Position numbers and translations under genes: made by a program. Below the pieces are notes generated by a model. That model was given only the letters and a program-made list of their open reading frames with translations. It was not told where the DNA came from and ran no database searches. Source: an uncultured Ruminococcus sp. (GTDB taxonomy: Bacteria; Bacillota; Clostridia; Oscillospirales; Ruminococcaceae). From it: a stretch of DNA of 37,869 nucleotides. Shown one piece after another: positions 1 through 7,591 of the stretch. Each line of letters starts with the position of its first letter. Position 1 is the stretch's first letter. The stretch is taken from assembly GCA_946186215.1 (NCBI GenBank), contig CAMHMM010000002.1:1-37869 (forward strand). The letters run 5' to 3'.

Positions 1-1134
1 GAGACCGTATTCTATGATGATGCTATCAATTCTCTGGTTCCCACCGTTATCGCACCCGCTGTTGAGGAGACAGGCCTTGAGCTCGTTGCTCAGCCCGAGA
101 TCGATGTTACATCCATCTCCAAGGAAAACGGCGTTGCATTCACAGTAAAGTGCATCGTAAAGCCCGAGATCACCGTTACAAACTACAAGGGCATCGAAGC
201 TCCCAAGTTCACAGGCTCCGTTACCGACGAGGATGTTGACAAGGCACTCGAGGAGCAGAGAAAGAAGCACGCAAGAATCGTTTCTGTTGATGACCGCGCA
301 GCTGCAGAGGGCGATATCGCTGATATCGACTACGAGGGCTTTGTTGACGGTGAAGCTTTCGAGGGCGGCAAGGAAAAGGGCTATTCTCTCAAGCTCGGCT
401 CCAAGACCTTTATCCCCGGCTTTGAGGATCAGATCATCGGCCACAGCAAGGGCGATGAATTCTCCATAAATGTTACCTTCCCCGAAAACTACCAGATGGA
501 AGAGCTCGCAGGCAAAAATGCTGATTTCAACATCAGGCTCAATGCCGTACAGACCGAGGAGCTCCCCGATCTCGATGATGATTTCGCAGTGGATGTTTCC
601 GAATTCGATTCTCTCGATGAGCTCAAGGCTGACATCAGAAAGAATCTCGAGGAGCAGATGACTGCCCGCGTTGAGACCATCAACACCGACAGAGTTCTCA
701 CAAAGGTCATCGAGAATGTTGAAGGCGAGATCCCCGAGGTAATGTACGAGAACAAGATCGACAGACTCGTTGAGGATTTCAAGAGACGCATCGAGTCCCA
801 GGGCATCAGCCTTGATATGTACTGCGCATTCTCCGGCACAGATGAAAAGGCATTCAGAGAAACATACAGAGATCACGCTGTTAAGTCCGTTAAGGTAGAG
901 CTCGCTCTCGAGTACATCGCAAAGACTGAGAACCTTGCTGTTGATCAGTCCGAGATCGACGCTGAGATGGAGAAGATCGCAAAGAGCGTCGGCGTTTCCG
1001 TTGAGCAGGTAAAGGCAAGCGTTTCCGCTGACCTTATCAAGGAAGACCTCCTCAAGGACAAGGCTCAGAAATTCGTTGTTGAGAATGCCGTATTCACCGA
1101 GGAAGCTCCTGCTGAGGAGAAGTCCGAGGGCTGA
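1..1134 (+). CDS. tig: Trigger factor, 5'-truncated by window edge
   Basis: Ribosome-associated chaperone and peptidyl-prolyl isomerase that meets nascent chains in the cytoplasm. Frame 1 is open from base 1, giving 377 visible residues. Compared with the usual 430 or so, about 50-60 N-terminal residues, including the ribosome-docking signature, lie outside the window. Visible parts in order: the end of the ribosome-binding domain (DVTSISKENGVAFTV), an FKBP-type PPIase domain at about 95-200 (GDIADIDYEGFVDG, FIPGFEDQIIG), then the long helical chaperone arms to an acidic Ala/Glu/Lys tail. It is followed by clpP and clpX on the same strand, the classic Firmicute order. The internal ATG at 496 is not the true start. 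Confidence 0.97.
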   Translation, partial: ETVFYDDAINSLVPTVIAPAVEETGLELVAQPEIDVTSISKENGVAFTVKCIVKPEITVTNYKGIEAPKFTGSVTDEDVDKALEEQRKKHARIVSVDDRAAAEGDIADIDYEGFVDGEAFEGGKEKGYSLKLGSKTFIPGFEDQIIGHSKGDEFSINVTFPENYQMEELAGKNADFNIRLNAVQTEELPDLDDDFAVDVSEFDSLDELKADIRKNLEEQMTARVETINTDRVLTKVIENVEGEIPEVMYENKIDRLVEDFKRRIESQGISLDMYCAFSGTDEKAFRETYRDHAVKSVKVELALEYIAKTENLAVDQSEIDAEMEKIAKSVGVSVEQVKASVSADLIKEDLLKDKAQKFVVENAVFTEEAPAEEKSEG

Positions 1135-1151
1135 TAAGCCTGCGGCATGAA

Positions 1152-1183
1152 GCACAGACAGGCTGTGCCTGCTAAGTGTTTTT
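1152..1183 (+). terminator. Weak terminator-like hairpin after tig
   Basis: GCACAG-acagg-CTGTGC (1152-1168) lies just after the trigger factor stop. The T-run (1179-1183) begins about 10 bases past the stem, farther than is usual. It may only attenuate read-through into clpP. Confidence 0.35.
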
Positions 1184-1227
1184 AAATAAGGATGCCCGTT
1201 CAGGTGTCCCATAAAATGATCATGTTC

Positions 1228-1253
1228 GTGAGGTGATGTGCGCATCGCCTCAC
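1228..1253 (+). promoter_or_regulatory. Hairpin in the clpP leader
   Basis: GTGAGGTGATG (1228-1238) pairs with CATCGCCTCAC (1243-1253) around the tetraloop TGCG: 11 bp with one G-U pair. It ends 38 bases before the clpP ATG and has no T-run, so it is not a terminator. It does not match CIRCE. It could be a processing or stability element. Its presence argues against the in-frame GTG at 1238 as a start codon, which would lie inside the stem. Confidence 0.5.
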
Positions 1254-1291
1254 TGTCCATACGATACCCCAAGCGAAAGGGCGGAAAAACA

Positions 1292-1882
1292 ATGAGCTTA
1301 GTTCCCTATGTTGTCGAACAGACAAACCGCGGCGAGCGCAGCATGGATATTTACTCCCGTCTGCTCACAGACAGGATAATCATTCTCTCCGAGGATGTAA
1401 ACCATGTGACTGCAAGCCTTATCGTGGCACAGATGCTCTTCCTTGAAGGGCAGGATCCCGACAAGGATATCGCATTCTATATCAATTCGCCCGGCGGATC
1501 CATCACAGACGGCATGGCTATCTACGACACCATGCAGTACATAAAGTGCGATGTATCCACCATCTGCCTCGGTATGGCAGCCTCTATGGGTGCATTTCTC
1601 CTTGCAGCGGGCACAAAGGGAAAGAGATTCGCTCTTCCCAATTCCGAGATCATGATACACCAGCCCCTTATCGGCGGCGGCGGGATCTCCGGCCAGTGTA
1701 CCGATATCAAGATCCATTCCGACCACCTTGTACGCACAAGGGATAAGATGAACAGGATACTTGCTGCAAACACAGGCAAGTCCATTGAGATAATCGCGCA
1801 GGATACAGAGCGCGACAACTACCTCACTGCCGAGGAAGCTCTTGAATACGGCCTTATCGACAAGGTCATAGAGCATCGCTGA
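1292..1882 (+). CDS. clpP: ATP-dependent Clp protease proteolytic subunit
   Basis: Serine peptidase that forms the tetradecameric degradation chamber docked to ClpX or other Clp ATPases; cytoplasmic. It is 196 residues from the ATG at 1292, preceded by AAAGGGCGG at good spacing; that length is typical. The family's N-terminal pattern SLVPYVVEQT supports this start. The triad is visible: Ser98 in GMAASMGAF, His123 in MIHQPL, and Asp171 in the DTERDNY motif. It sits between tig and clpX, with clpX starting 50 bases downstream, so one transcript probably supplies protease and unfoldase. An upstream in-frame GTG (1238) would add 18 residues unlike the family. Confidence 0.98.
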   Translation: MSLVPYVVEQTNRGERSMDIYSRLLTDRIIILSEDVNHVTASLIVAQMLFLEGQDPDKDIAFYINSPGGSITDGMAIYDTMQYIKCDVSTICLGMAASMGAFLLAAGTKGKRFALPNSEIMIHQPLIGGGGISGQCTDIKIHSDHLVRTRDKMNRILAANTGKSIEIIAQDTERDNYLTAEEALEYGLIDKVIEHR

Positions 1883-1931
1883 GGCTTGATTCACCGCAGT
1901 TTACCCCACCCTAATCAGAAGGATTGATCAA

Positions 1932-3224
1932 ATGCCACCTGTTTTAAAACGCTGCGCATTCTGCGGACGCTCCGAAAAGGAAGTGCTCAGGCTGTTCACA
2001 GGCCCCGCAAATGCAAACATATGCGAAAACTGTATAGCATACTGCTACAGCAGACTTGTTGATGACAATATCGTGCCCGATCCCGATTTTCAGGACAGTG
2101 ACAAAAGGTCGGGAAAGCTGGGCGTAAAGGGCAGCGGCATGAAGCTCAAAAAGCCGGCTGAGATAAAGGAAGTCCTCGATCAGTATGTCATAGGGCAGGA
2201 CGATGCAAAACTCGCCCTTTCCGTTGCGGTGTACAATCACTACAAGAGGATAAACACTCTGGGCAAAAAGGATAACGAAGTAGAGATACAGAAATCCAAT
2301 GTATGCCTGCTCGGGCCTACAGGCGTGGGCAAGACGCTCATCGCCTCCACCCTTGCGAAGATACTTGATGTTCCCTTTGCCATCGCAGATGCCACAACTC
2401 TCACCGAGGCAGGATATGTCGGCGACGATGTTGAGAATGTGCTGCTCAGGCTCATACAGGCGGCTGATTTTGATATCAAGCGTGCTGAGCTCGGCATCAT
2501 CTACATCGACGAGATCGACAAGATCGCCCGCAAGTCGGAAAATGTCTCCATCACAAGAGATGTAAGCGGCGAGGGCGTACAGCAGGCGCTGCTGAAGATC
2601 ATCGAGGGAACGGTGGCAAATGTTCCTCCCCAGGGCGGAAGAAAGAACCCCTATCAGGAAACGATACAGATAAACACAAGAAACATCCTGTTTATCTGCG
2701 GCGGTGCGTTCGACGGTCTTGAAAAGATAATCAAGCGCCGCACGGAGTCCTCTTCACTGGGCTTCGGCGCAGATGTAAAAAGCAAATCCGAGGATGTTAA
2801 CATATTCAAGGGCGTGACACCGCACGATCTTGTAAAGTTCGGAATGGTACCCGAGATCGTGGGAAGACTCCCCGTTATCTCCGTTCTTGAAGAGCTCGAT
2901 GAGCCTGCGCTGATACGCATACTCACCGAACCGAAGAACTCCCTTGTAAAGCAGTATGAAAAGCTCTTTGAGATGGACGGGATAGAGCTTGAATTTGAAG
3001 ATGAAGCGCTTGAAGCCATCGCAAGAAAGGCGATAGATCAGAACACAGGTGCAAGAGGCCTGAGAGCCATCGTCGAAGGGCTCCTCCTCGAGACCATGTT
3101 CTCTGCGCCTTCAGATGAAAATATAGCAAAGGTCACTGTGACGAAAAGCTGTGTTACGGACGGTGAAGCCCCCGTTATCACAGAAGGCAGGAAAGATAAG
3201 AAGGAAGTAAGGAAGAAAGCATGA
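1932..3224 (+). CDS. clpX: ATP-dependent Clp protease ATP-binding subunit ClpX
   Basis: AAA+ unfoldase that feeds substrates to ClpP. It has 430 residues. The N-terminal zinc-binding domain shows four cysteines (C8, C11, C31, C34). The AAA+ core follows, with Walker A GPTGVGKT (128-135), pore loop GYVG (161-164), Walker B IIYIDE (189-194), a ClpP-docking LGF tripeptide (276-278, equivalent to the IGF loop) and sensor-2 region GARGLRA near 362. AGAAGGA precedes the ATG. It is co-directional with clpP with a 49-bp gap. All expected functional residues are present, so nothing points to loss of function. Confidence 0.98.
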   Translation: MPPVLKRCAFCGRSEKEVLRLFTGPANANICENCIAYCYSRLVDDNIVPDPDFQDSDKRSGKLGVKGSGMKLKKPAEIKEVLDQYVIGQDDAKLALSVAVYNHYKRINTLGKKDNEVEIQKSNVCLLGPTGVGKTLIASTLAKILDVPFAIADATTLTEAGYVGDDVENVLLRLIQAADFDIKRAELGIIYIDEIDKIARKSENVSITRDVSGEGVQQALLKIIEGTVANVPPQGGRKNPYQETIQINTRNILFICGGAFDGLEKIIKRRTESSSLGFGADVKSKSEDVNIFKGVTPHDLVKFGMVPEIVGRLPVISVLEELDEPALIRILTEPKNSLVKQYEKLFEMDGIELEFEDEALEAIARKAIDQNTGARGLRAIVEGLLLETMFSAPSDENIAKVTVTKSCVTDGEAPVITEGRKDKKEVRKKA

Positions 3225-3316
3225 GCCAACGGACAGGCAGCACCTATTAACACGGACTGATCGTCAGCGTGTATGCCGCCTGTGCGCCTTAAAGACAGAT
3301 AACAGGAGGGAGCACC

Positions 3317-3754
3317 ATGCCAAATTCTAACAATCAGAACCGTAATGCACCTTATCCTCCGCGCAGACAGGCTGCGGCAAGGCCCAATCTTGTAAACGCC
3401 CTTGCTGTCGTCATAGCCGCGCTGATACTGGGTATCTGCATCGTCATCACGGGAGTGACGGTAAGCGGTTCGGTCAAGAAGCTTACAGCGGCTGTACAGG
3501 GGCAGAATTTCTCCTCACAGTTCAGTGCGCCGTCAAATCTCACAGTCAACAGCAATGCTCCGAAACAGTATTTCACAGAGACCGAGGCTGCGGCATATCT
3601 CAACATGACCGCAGGCGAGATCGTTGAGGCCATCGACGACGGGGATATTCAGGATTATATCCGCACAAAGTCCGGTTATACGATCTCAAAGGCAACCCTT
3701 GATGCCTACTTTGAACAGAAGGCATATGACACAAGGGTGCAGAACAACAGCTGA
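3317..3754 (+). CDS. Membrane-anchored small protein with excisionase-like HTH C-terminus
   Basis: 145 residues with a strong AGGAGGGA ribosome site. The N-terminus is polar and Arg-rich (PPRRQAAAR), followed by one hydrophobic segment at about 25-50 (NALAVVIAALILGICIVITG). A linker leads to a C-terminal module (about 84-137) beginning YFTETEAAAYLNMTAGEIVE and ending with ISKATLDAYFE. This resembles the excisionase/MerR-type helix-turn-helix family, in which TVEEAAEYL-like helices are followed by a short hairpin and a positioning helix. By the positive-inside rule the basic N-terminus is cytoplasmic, which would put the HTH-like module outside the membrane. It may therefore bind something other than DNA. 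It lies 92 bp after clpX and ends at a clear terminator. Function unknown. Confidence 0.75.
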   Translation: MPNSNNQNRNAPYPPRRQAAARPNLVNALAVVIAALILGICIVITGVTVSGSVKKLTAAVQGQNFSSQFSAPSNLTVNSNAPKQYFTETEAAAYLNMTAGEIVEAIDDGDIQDYIRTKSGYTISKATLDAYFEQKAYDTRVQNNS

Positions 3755-3761
3755 TAAATTC

Positions 3762-3797
3762 AACCCGAAAGCGTTATGCTTTCGGGTTTGCCTTTAT
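3762..3797 (+). terminator. Intrinsic terminator after the clpX-side operon
   Basis: AACCCGAAAGC (3762-3772) pairs perfectly with GCTTTCGGGTT (3778-3788), an 11-bp stem with a 5-nt loop, followed by TGCCTTTATC. It ends the + strand unit before the convergent cupin gene. Confidence 0.85.
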
Positions 3798-3806
3798 CAT
3801 ACAGCG

Positions 3807-4193
3807 TCAGCAAAGTGCGGGGATGAATTTTGCAAAAAGATACAGTCCATCGCTGCCTGCGGTAACAGAATGGGACGTTCCCTTTCTGAGTATCGTCATG
3901 ACTCCGCACTCATAGGGTATCTGCATACCTTCATTGATGCAAAAGCCGCTTCCCGCTATGACCTCGTGCGTTTCGAGCTGTGTGCTGTGTATATGCTCGC
4001 CGATGCTTTTGCCCGCAGCGATCCTTACAAGGTGATAACTGAATTCGCCGCCTGTGTCCGCAGCGGTCAGCAGATGCTTTAGTTCAACTCCCTCAAAAGT
4101 CGGGTGAGCGTTCCATCCGAGCTCTGCAAACGCCTTTTTGCCGTAGGGCGATACGAAAACGCCCTCATCGAACCTGTCAAACAATGCTTTCAT
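3807..4193 (-). CDS. Cupin-domain protein
   Basis: 128 residues from the ATG at 4193, which has AAGGAGAT 7 bases upstream. Longer in-frame starts would place that Shine-Dalgarno inside the coding region. It is a single-domain small cupin: motif 1 is GEHIHSTQLETHEVIAGSG, with two His and a Glu as potential metal ligands, and motif 2 includes KGTSHSVTAG. Such proteins bind a metal and a small ligand or act as isomerases or dioxygenases; the substrate cannot be read from sequence. It lies 54 bp downstream of an AraC regulator on the same strand that itself carries a cupin sensor, so regulator and effector may respond to related ligands. Confidence 0.85.
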   Translation of the reverse strand: MKALFDRFDEGVFVSPYGKKAFAELGWNAHPTFEGVELKHLLTAADTGGEFSYHLVRIAAGKSIGEHIHSTQLETHEVIAGSGFCINEGMQIPYECGVMTILRKGTSHSVTAGSDGLYLFAKFIPALC

Positions 4194-4247
4194 GTAAACC
4201 ATCTCCTTAGTTTTGATAAGTATAGTATACATGAAAACCACAGGGCA

Positions 4248-5003
4248 TTATTGTAAAAAATTGCGCAATGAGTTTATGTACTCCTTCGGGGATACTCCCA
4301 CTATCCTTTTGAAATACTTGTTGAAATGGCTCTGGTCGTAAAAACCCGCATCAAGTGCGGCTTCAGCTATGGTATCACCGCTGCGCAGCATCCTCTGAGC
4401 CTTGCGTATACGGTTCTGTATGCGGAAACGGTTCGGAGTAAGACCTGCGACCTTTCTGAATTTTCTTATATAATGGAATTTGCTCATATATGAATCTTCG
4501 GCAAGGCTTTCGATATCCTCATCATCCTCGGGAAAATTCTCCATATCCTCCCTGCACCTGACAAGAGGCTCGTCATCATCCTGTGCTGTGCCGGTATATG
4601 TATCATATATCGCAGCTGCTGCATCGGTCATGCTATGCTGCAGCTGTGCATCGGGGATATTTTCCTGCTCCCATAAATATTTTACTGCCGATCTCACAAG
4701 CAGCAGGTATTCATCGCGCTCTGCACTGAACAGCTCCTTCTTTATGCACAAAGAGACCATATCAACAGGTGCATCGGATCTTATGGAGTGATTTTCATAG
4801 GGCAGCAGGAAAAACACCGTTCCGGCGCTGATATCCTGTTTTTCACCGCCTGCGGTAAGCTCTGCATTGCCGCGCACCACAGCGGATATGACCGTATGTG
4901 CGGCATGACTGTGTTCTTCAAACCGCAGTATGCCGTCTTTTATCACCACGAGCTCAATGCTTTCGGAAATGTAAAATGTTACCCTGTTCTTTTCAGATCT
5001 CAT
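4248..5003 (-). CDS. AraC-family transcriptional regulator
   Basis: 251 residues from the ATG at 5003, with GGTGAT about 9 bases upstream; a TTG at 5024 in frame has no ribosome site. The N-terminal half is a cupin-type ligand-binding domain (HSHAAHTVISAVVRGNAEL, then FFLLPYENHSI). The C-terminal ~100 residues carry two helix-turn-helices, ending with the AraC signature AEAALDAGFYDQSHFNKYFK and GVSPKEY. An acidic linker (DDDEPLVRCREDMENFPEDDED) separates them. It is probably autoregulated and controls the cupin gene downstream; the divergent gene at 5134 shares its upstream region, which contains a 17-bp dyad. Confidence 0.93.
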   Translation of the reverse strand: MRSEKNRVTFYISESIELVVIKDGILRFEEHSHAAHTVISAVVRGNAELTAGGEKQDISAGTVFFLLPYENHSIRSDAPVDMVSLCIKKELFSAERDEYLLLVRSAVKYLWEQENIPDAQLQHSMTDAAAAIYDTYTGTAQDDDEPLVRCREDMENFPEDDEDIESLAEDSYMSKFHYIRKFRKVAGLTPNRFRIQNRIRKAQRMLRSGDTIAEAALDAGFYDQSHFNKYFKRIVGVSPKEYINSLRNFLQ

Positions 5004-5038
5004 TTGTGCATTATCACCAATCAAGTGCTATAAATGCA

Positions 5039-5055
5039 GGGATAATTTGTATCCC
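5039..5055. promoter_or_regulatory. Dyad-symmetric candidate operator
   Basis: GGGATA-atttg-TATCCC is a perfect 6-bp inverted repeat with a 5-bp centre, in the 130-bp divergent region between the AraC gene (start 5003) and the + strand gene at 5134. It is a candidate binding site for the regulator or another dimeric repressor. Only the symmetry is seen. Confidence 0.35.
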
Positions 5056-5133
5056 AAAACATGATTTTTTCGACCGAAAATGAAATACATCGTCTCTCTC
5101 AGTTGTATTATATACAGAAAGGGAAGTGAGTTT

Positions 5134-5538
5134 ATGGAGCCTATCATAACACTTGTGACTATCGTCACAGCGGCCGTATCGCTGCTCACCACCGCAGATG
5201 TACCGTCCGCGGCCGGCAATGCGGTCACTGCGGACACATCCGTAATGTGCCCCATGCCCGCGGACGGTACTGCGAACGGTGATGTGTTCGCACTGCACAA
5301 GCCGCACGGCTTTTACAGTGCATCCTCCGATTACGGCAAGGTAGCCGAGGCAACCGAATGGGATGTATCCGACACGATATATTTCCGCGCACTGAAGCCC
5401 GGCAAGGACAACATCACCGTCACGGTCGTGAACGCAGACGGCACATTCGGCTACACCGAGTATGTCATCCAGATAGATGATGACCTGAAGATCAGCGTAA
5501 TAGACATCATCTCATCAAACCCGCCGATACTTTACTGA
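5134..5538 (+). CDS. Small exported protein of unknown function
   Basis: 134 residues from the ATG at 5134, preceded by GGGAAGTGAG; an upstream in-frame ATG at 5080 would place the signal peptide internally. The N-terminus (MEPIITLVTIVTAAVSLLT, then VPSAAG) looks like a signal peptide. The mature part has a beta-rich pattern with an Ig-like closing strand (GKDNITVTVVNADGTFGYTE, then YVIQIDDD), reminiscent of bacterial surface modules, but no family could be named. It is divergent from the AraC gene. Its TGA at 5536-5538 overlaps the tail of the convergent flavodiiron gene by 7 bp, leaving no room for a terminator between them. Confidence 0.65.
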   Translation: MEPIITLVTIVTAAVSLLTTADVPSAAGNAVTADTSVMCPMPADGTANGDVFALHKPHGFYSASSDYGKVAEATEWDVSDTIYFRALKPGKDNITVTVVNADGTFGYTEYVIQIDDDLKISVIDIISSNPPILY

Positions 5539-6713
5539 GAAAGAAGTGCGGCTGCAAATGCACTGCCCTTGGAGCGAAGCTTTTCAAGATCCTCCTCCGA
5601 GGGCTTAAAGCATACCCTGCAAAGCTCCTCATCCACTTTAAGGCCGAGTCCCTGTGCCCTTGCAGCAAGGTTCGCGCAGGCCTCACCCGACCATCCGTAG
5701 GAGCCGAATATCAGGGCAGGCTTGTTTCTGTCCGCAACAGCGCTGACACTGCCGAGCACCGACCAAACGGGCGGCAGAGCATCGCGGTTGAGCGTTGGTG
5801 AGCCGAACATATATGCGGCGGATGTACGCAGAGCCTCATCTATCTCAGCATCAGATGCGGCCGTTATCTCATACACACCGACCTCACAGCCCGCAGAACG
5901 CGCACCCTCAGCAAGAGCCTGCGCCATTGCAGCGGTGTAGCCGTAGCAGGAAACATAGAAGACGGATATTTTCCCGCTCTGCACCACAGGCTCCGACCAT
6001 TTGTCGTAGCAGCCGCAGACCTTCTCTATATCACGGCGAAGCACGGGGCCGTGGGATGTGCATACAAGCGCAGGAGAAAGGGATCGGATCAGGGAAAGAC
6101 CGTTCTTTACCGCCGCAGGGAACACGCCGAATATATACTTATAGTAGCGGGCAAGCTCCGTATCATATCCTGCGGTATCGCTGATATCTTCGTCAACGGT
6201 CTCGCCGCAGTAGTGGCAGCCGAGGAAATCGCAGGTAAATACCGCGCCCAGCTCTTTGCAGAAGGTAAAAATCGAATCCGGCCAGTGGAGATTCGGTGCC
6301 CAGATGAATTTCAGCGTATAGCCACCGATATCAAGCTCCGAGTTGTTCTTTGCCACGCACTTGTTGAAATCGCGGTTGAGGATATTGGAAAGGTTTTTGA
6401 GCGCTGCCGCTGAACCGTATACGGTCACATCGGGGTTAATATCAAGTATCTTATGGAGCGCCCCCGAATGGTCGGGCTCGGTGTGGTCGCACACTATTAT
6501 ATCTATATCCTCTGCGGGACATATCTCCCTGATATTCTCCAGAAGCTCATCGGCGAAATCATCATGCACCGTTTCAAAAAGAACGGTCTTTTCGCCCCTG
6601 AGAAGATAGGCATTGTAGGTCGTACCCGTTTCAGTGGGCACTATAACATCAAAGGTTTTAAGATCGGGATCCTTTACTCCCACATAGTACAGATCATTTG
6701 CAAGCTTTATCAT
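5532..6713 (-). CDS. FprA-family flavodiiron protein
   Basis: Cytoplasmic A-type flavoprotein that reduces O2 to water and/or NO to N2O, a common oxygen-defence enzyme of anaerobes. It has 393 residues from the ATG at 6713; GAAAGG sits 9 bases upstream, whereas the ATG at 6722 directly abuts it. The N-terminal metallo-beta-lactamase domain keeps the diiron ligands: H-E-D-H in CDHTEPDHSG, His in NLHWPDS, Asp in FTCDFLGC and His in TSHGPV. The C-terminal flavodoxin domain starts near 245 (ISVFYVSCYGYTAAMA, FMN phosphate loop). No rubredoxin extension is present, so electrons must come from a separate donor. A PHP gene starts the same unit 33 bp upstream. Confidence 0.95.
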   Translation of the reverse strand: MIKLANDLYYVGVKDPDLKTFDVIVPTETGTTYNAYLLRGEKTVLFETVHDDFADELLENIREICPAEDIDIIVCDHTEPDHSGALHKILDINPDVTVYGSAAALKNLSNILNRDFNKCVAKNNSELDIGGYTLKFIWAPNLHWPDSIFTFCKELGAVFTCDFLGCHYCGETVDEDISDTAGYDTELARYYKYIFGVFPAAVKNGLSLIRSLSPALVCTSHGPVLRRDIEKVCGCYDKWSEPVVQSGKISVFYVSCYGYTAAMAQALAEGARSAGCEVGVYEITAASDAEIDEALRTSAAYMFGSPTLNRDALPPVWSVLGSVSAVADRNKPALIFGSYGWSGEACANLAARAQGLGLKVDEELCRVCFKPSEEDLEKLRSKGSAFAAALLSQ

Positions 6714-6746
6714 TTTGCACATCCTTTCAGTTCAATGCACACCTTG

Positions 6747-7433
6747 TCAGCGATCATCCGCAGGATCGATTATCGTTATCCCCCCTGCTATGACTGCCTT
6801 TGCATAGTCCGCAGCACAGGTAAAGCGCTTCGGGCTGAGCACTCCGCCGCCGTAATAGCGGCTGGTGGTGTTGTGTGAATCCGAGCCGCCTGTTGCGGGC
6901 AGCCCGTACCACTGCGCATATGCCTTTGCCCTCTCATCAAAGCGGGGATCGCGGTGTGAAGCGTTTACCGTCTCCACTCCGTCCACAAGCAGCGGGCAGT
7001 GGAGCGTACCGTTGATATACGGTGCCTCGCGGAACGGGTGCGCCTGTATGATATATGCGCCGCAGGAGCGGGCAAGGATAAGGAACTGCTTCATATCCAG
7101 CTGCATGATATCGTCATGCTCCATATACCACTGCTTGTCAAGCCCGTAAACAAGAAAATCCGAGCAGCCGTCACCGTATTCTATCCCGAAGAATACATCC
7201 AGACCGATCTCGTCGCCTCTTGCCTTTGCGTGCTCATAGCCCAGGCAATACCCCGCGATCCACTCCTTCCACGGGAGCGAACGGTCAACGGCAGTGTTGC
7301 CGTTGTAGAAATGGTCTGTCACGATGATGCCGTCGTAACCCTCTGCCTTGTATTTTTCCGCCATCTCCGCCCCTGTGGAGTCGGAGCAGGCGCTGCCCTC
7401 TGCGGTGTGCAAATGCGTCTCATACCTGTACAT
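6747..7433 (-). CDS. PHP-domain metal-dependent phosphoesterase
   Basis: 228 residues with a strong AAGGAGA site. PHP-fold ligands are visible: HLHT near the N-terminus, the VTDHF motif, GIEYGD, the QAHPFRE region, and GGSDSHNTT near 198. Members of this single-domain family hydrolyse phosphate esters such as nucleoside 3',5'-bisphosphate or histidinol phosphate; the substrate is not evident. It is transcribed ahead of the flavodiiron gene, from a promoter overlapping that of the divergent 749-residue secreted protein. No TRNA- or his-pathway genes are nearby to suggest a pathway. Confidence 0.9.
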   Translation of the reverse strand: MYRYETHLHTAEGSACSDSTGAEMAEKYKAEGYDGIIVTDHFYNGNTAVDRSLPWKEWIAGYCLGYEHAKARGDEIGLDVFFGIEYGDGCSDFLVYGLDKQWYMEHDDIMQLDMKQFLILARSCGAYIIQAHPFREAPYINGTLHCPLLVDGVETVNASHRDPRFDERAKAYAQWYGLPATGGSDSHNTTSRYYGGGVLSPKRFTCAADYAKAVIAGGITIIDPADDR

Positions 7434-7539
7434 TACAGGTTCTCCTTTCTATAACGGTAACTGTTGCCAGCCCCGTTTTGTTACTGTTTTGTAATTTTTA
7501 TAGAAAAAATGGGATGTTTTCGCCCCTATTTTTTATAAC

Positions 7540-7568
7540 ATTATAACATTTTTCGCTTGACATTGCAA
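7540..7568 (-). promoter_or_regulatory. Promoter for the PHP/flavodiiron unit
   Basis: On the minus strand, -35 TTGCAA (7568-7563), a 17-bp spacer and a consensus -10 TATAAT (7545-7540) predict a start near 7533 and a leader of about 100 nt. It overlaps the divergent + strand promoter at 7557-7585. Confidence 0.6.
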
Positions 7569-7585
7569 GCCAAAAATGTTAAAAT
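7557..7585 (+). promoter_or_regulatory. Strong promoter for the 749-residue secreted protein
   Basis: -35 TTGACA (7557-7562), 17-bp spacer, extended -10 TGtTAAAAT with core TAAAAT at 7580-7585. The start is predicted near 7592, giving a leader of about 235 nt. Confidence 0.8.
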
Positions 7586-7591
7586 TTATAT

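Noticed and set aside
1238..1291. GTG-initiated 18-residue extension of ClpP
   Set aside because: It falls inside an 11-bp hairpin and lacks family conservation; the ATG at 1292 has a proper ribosome site.
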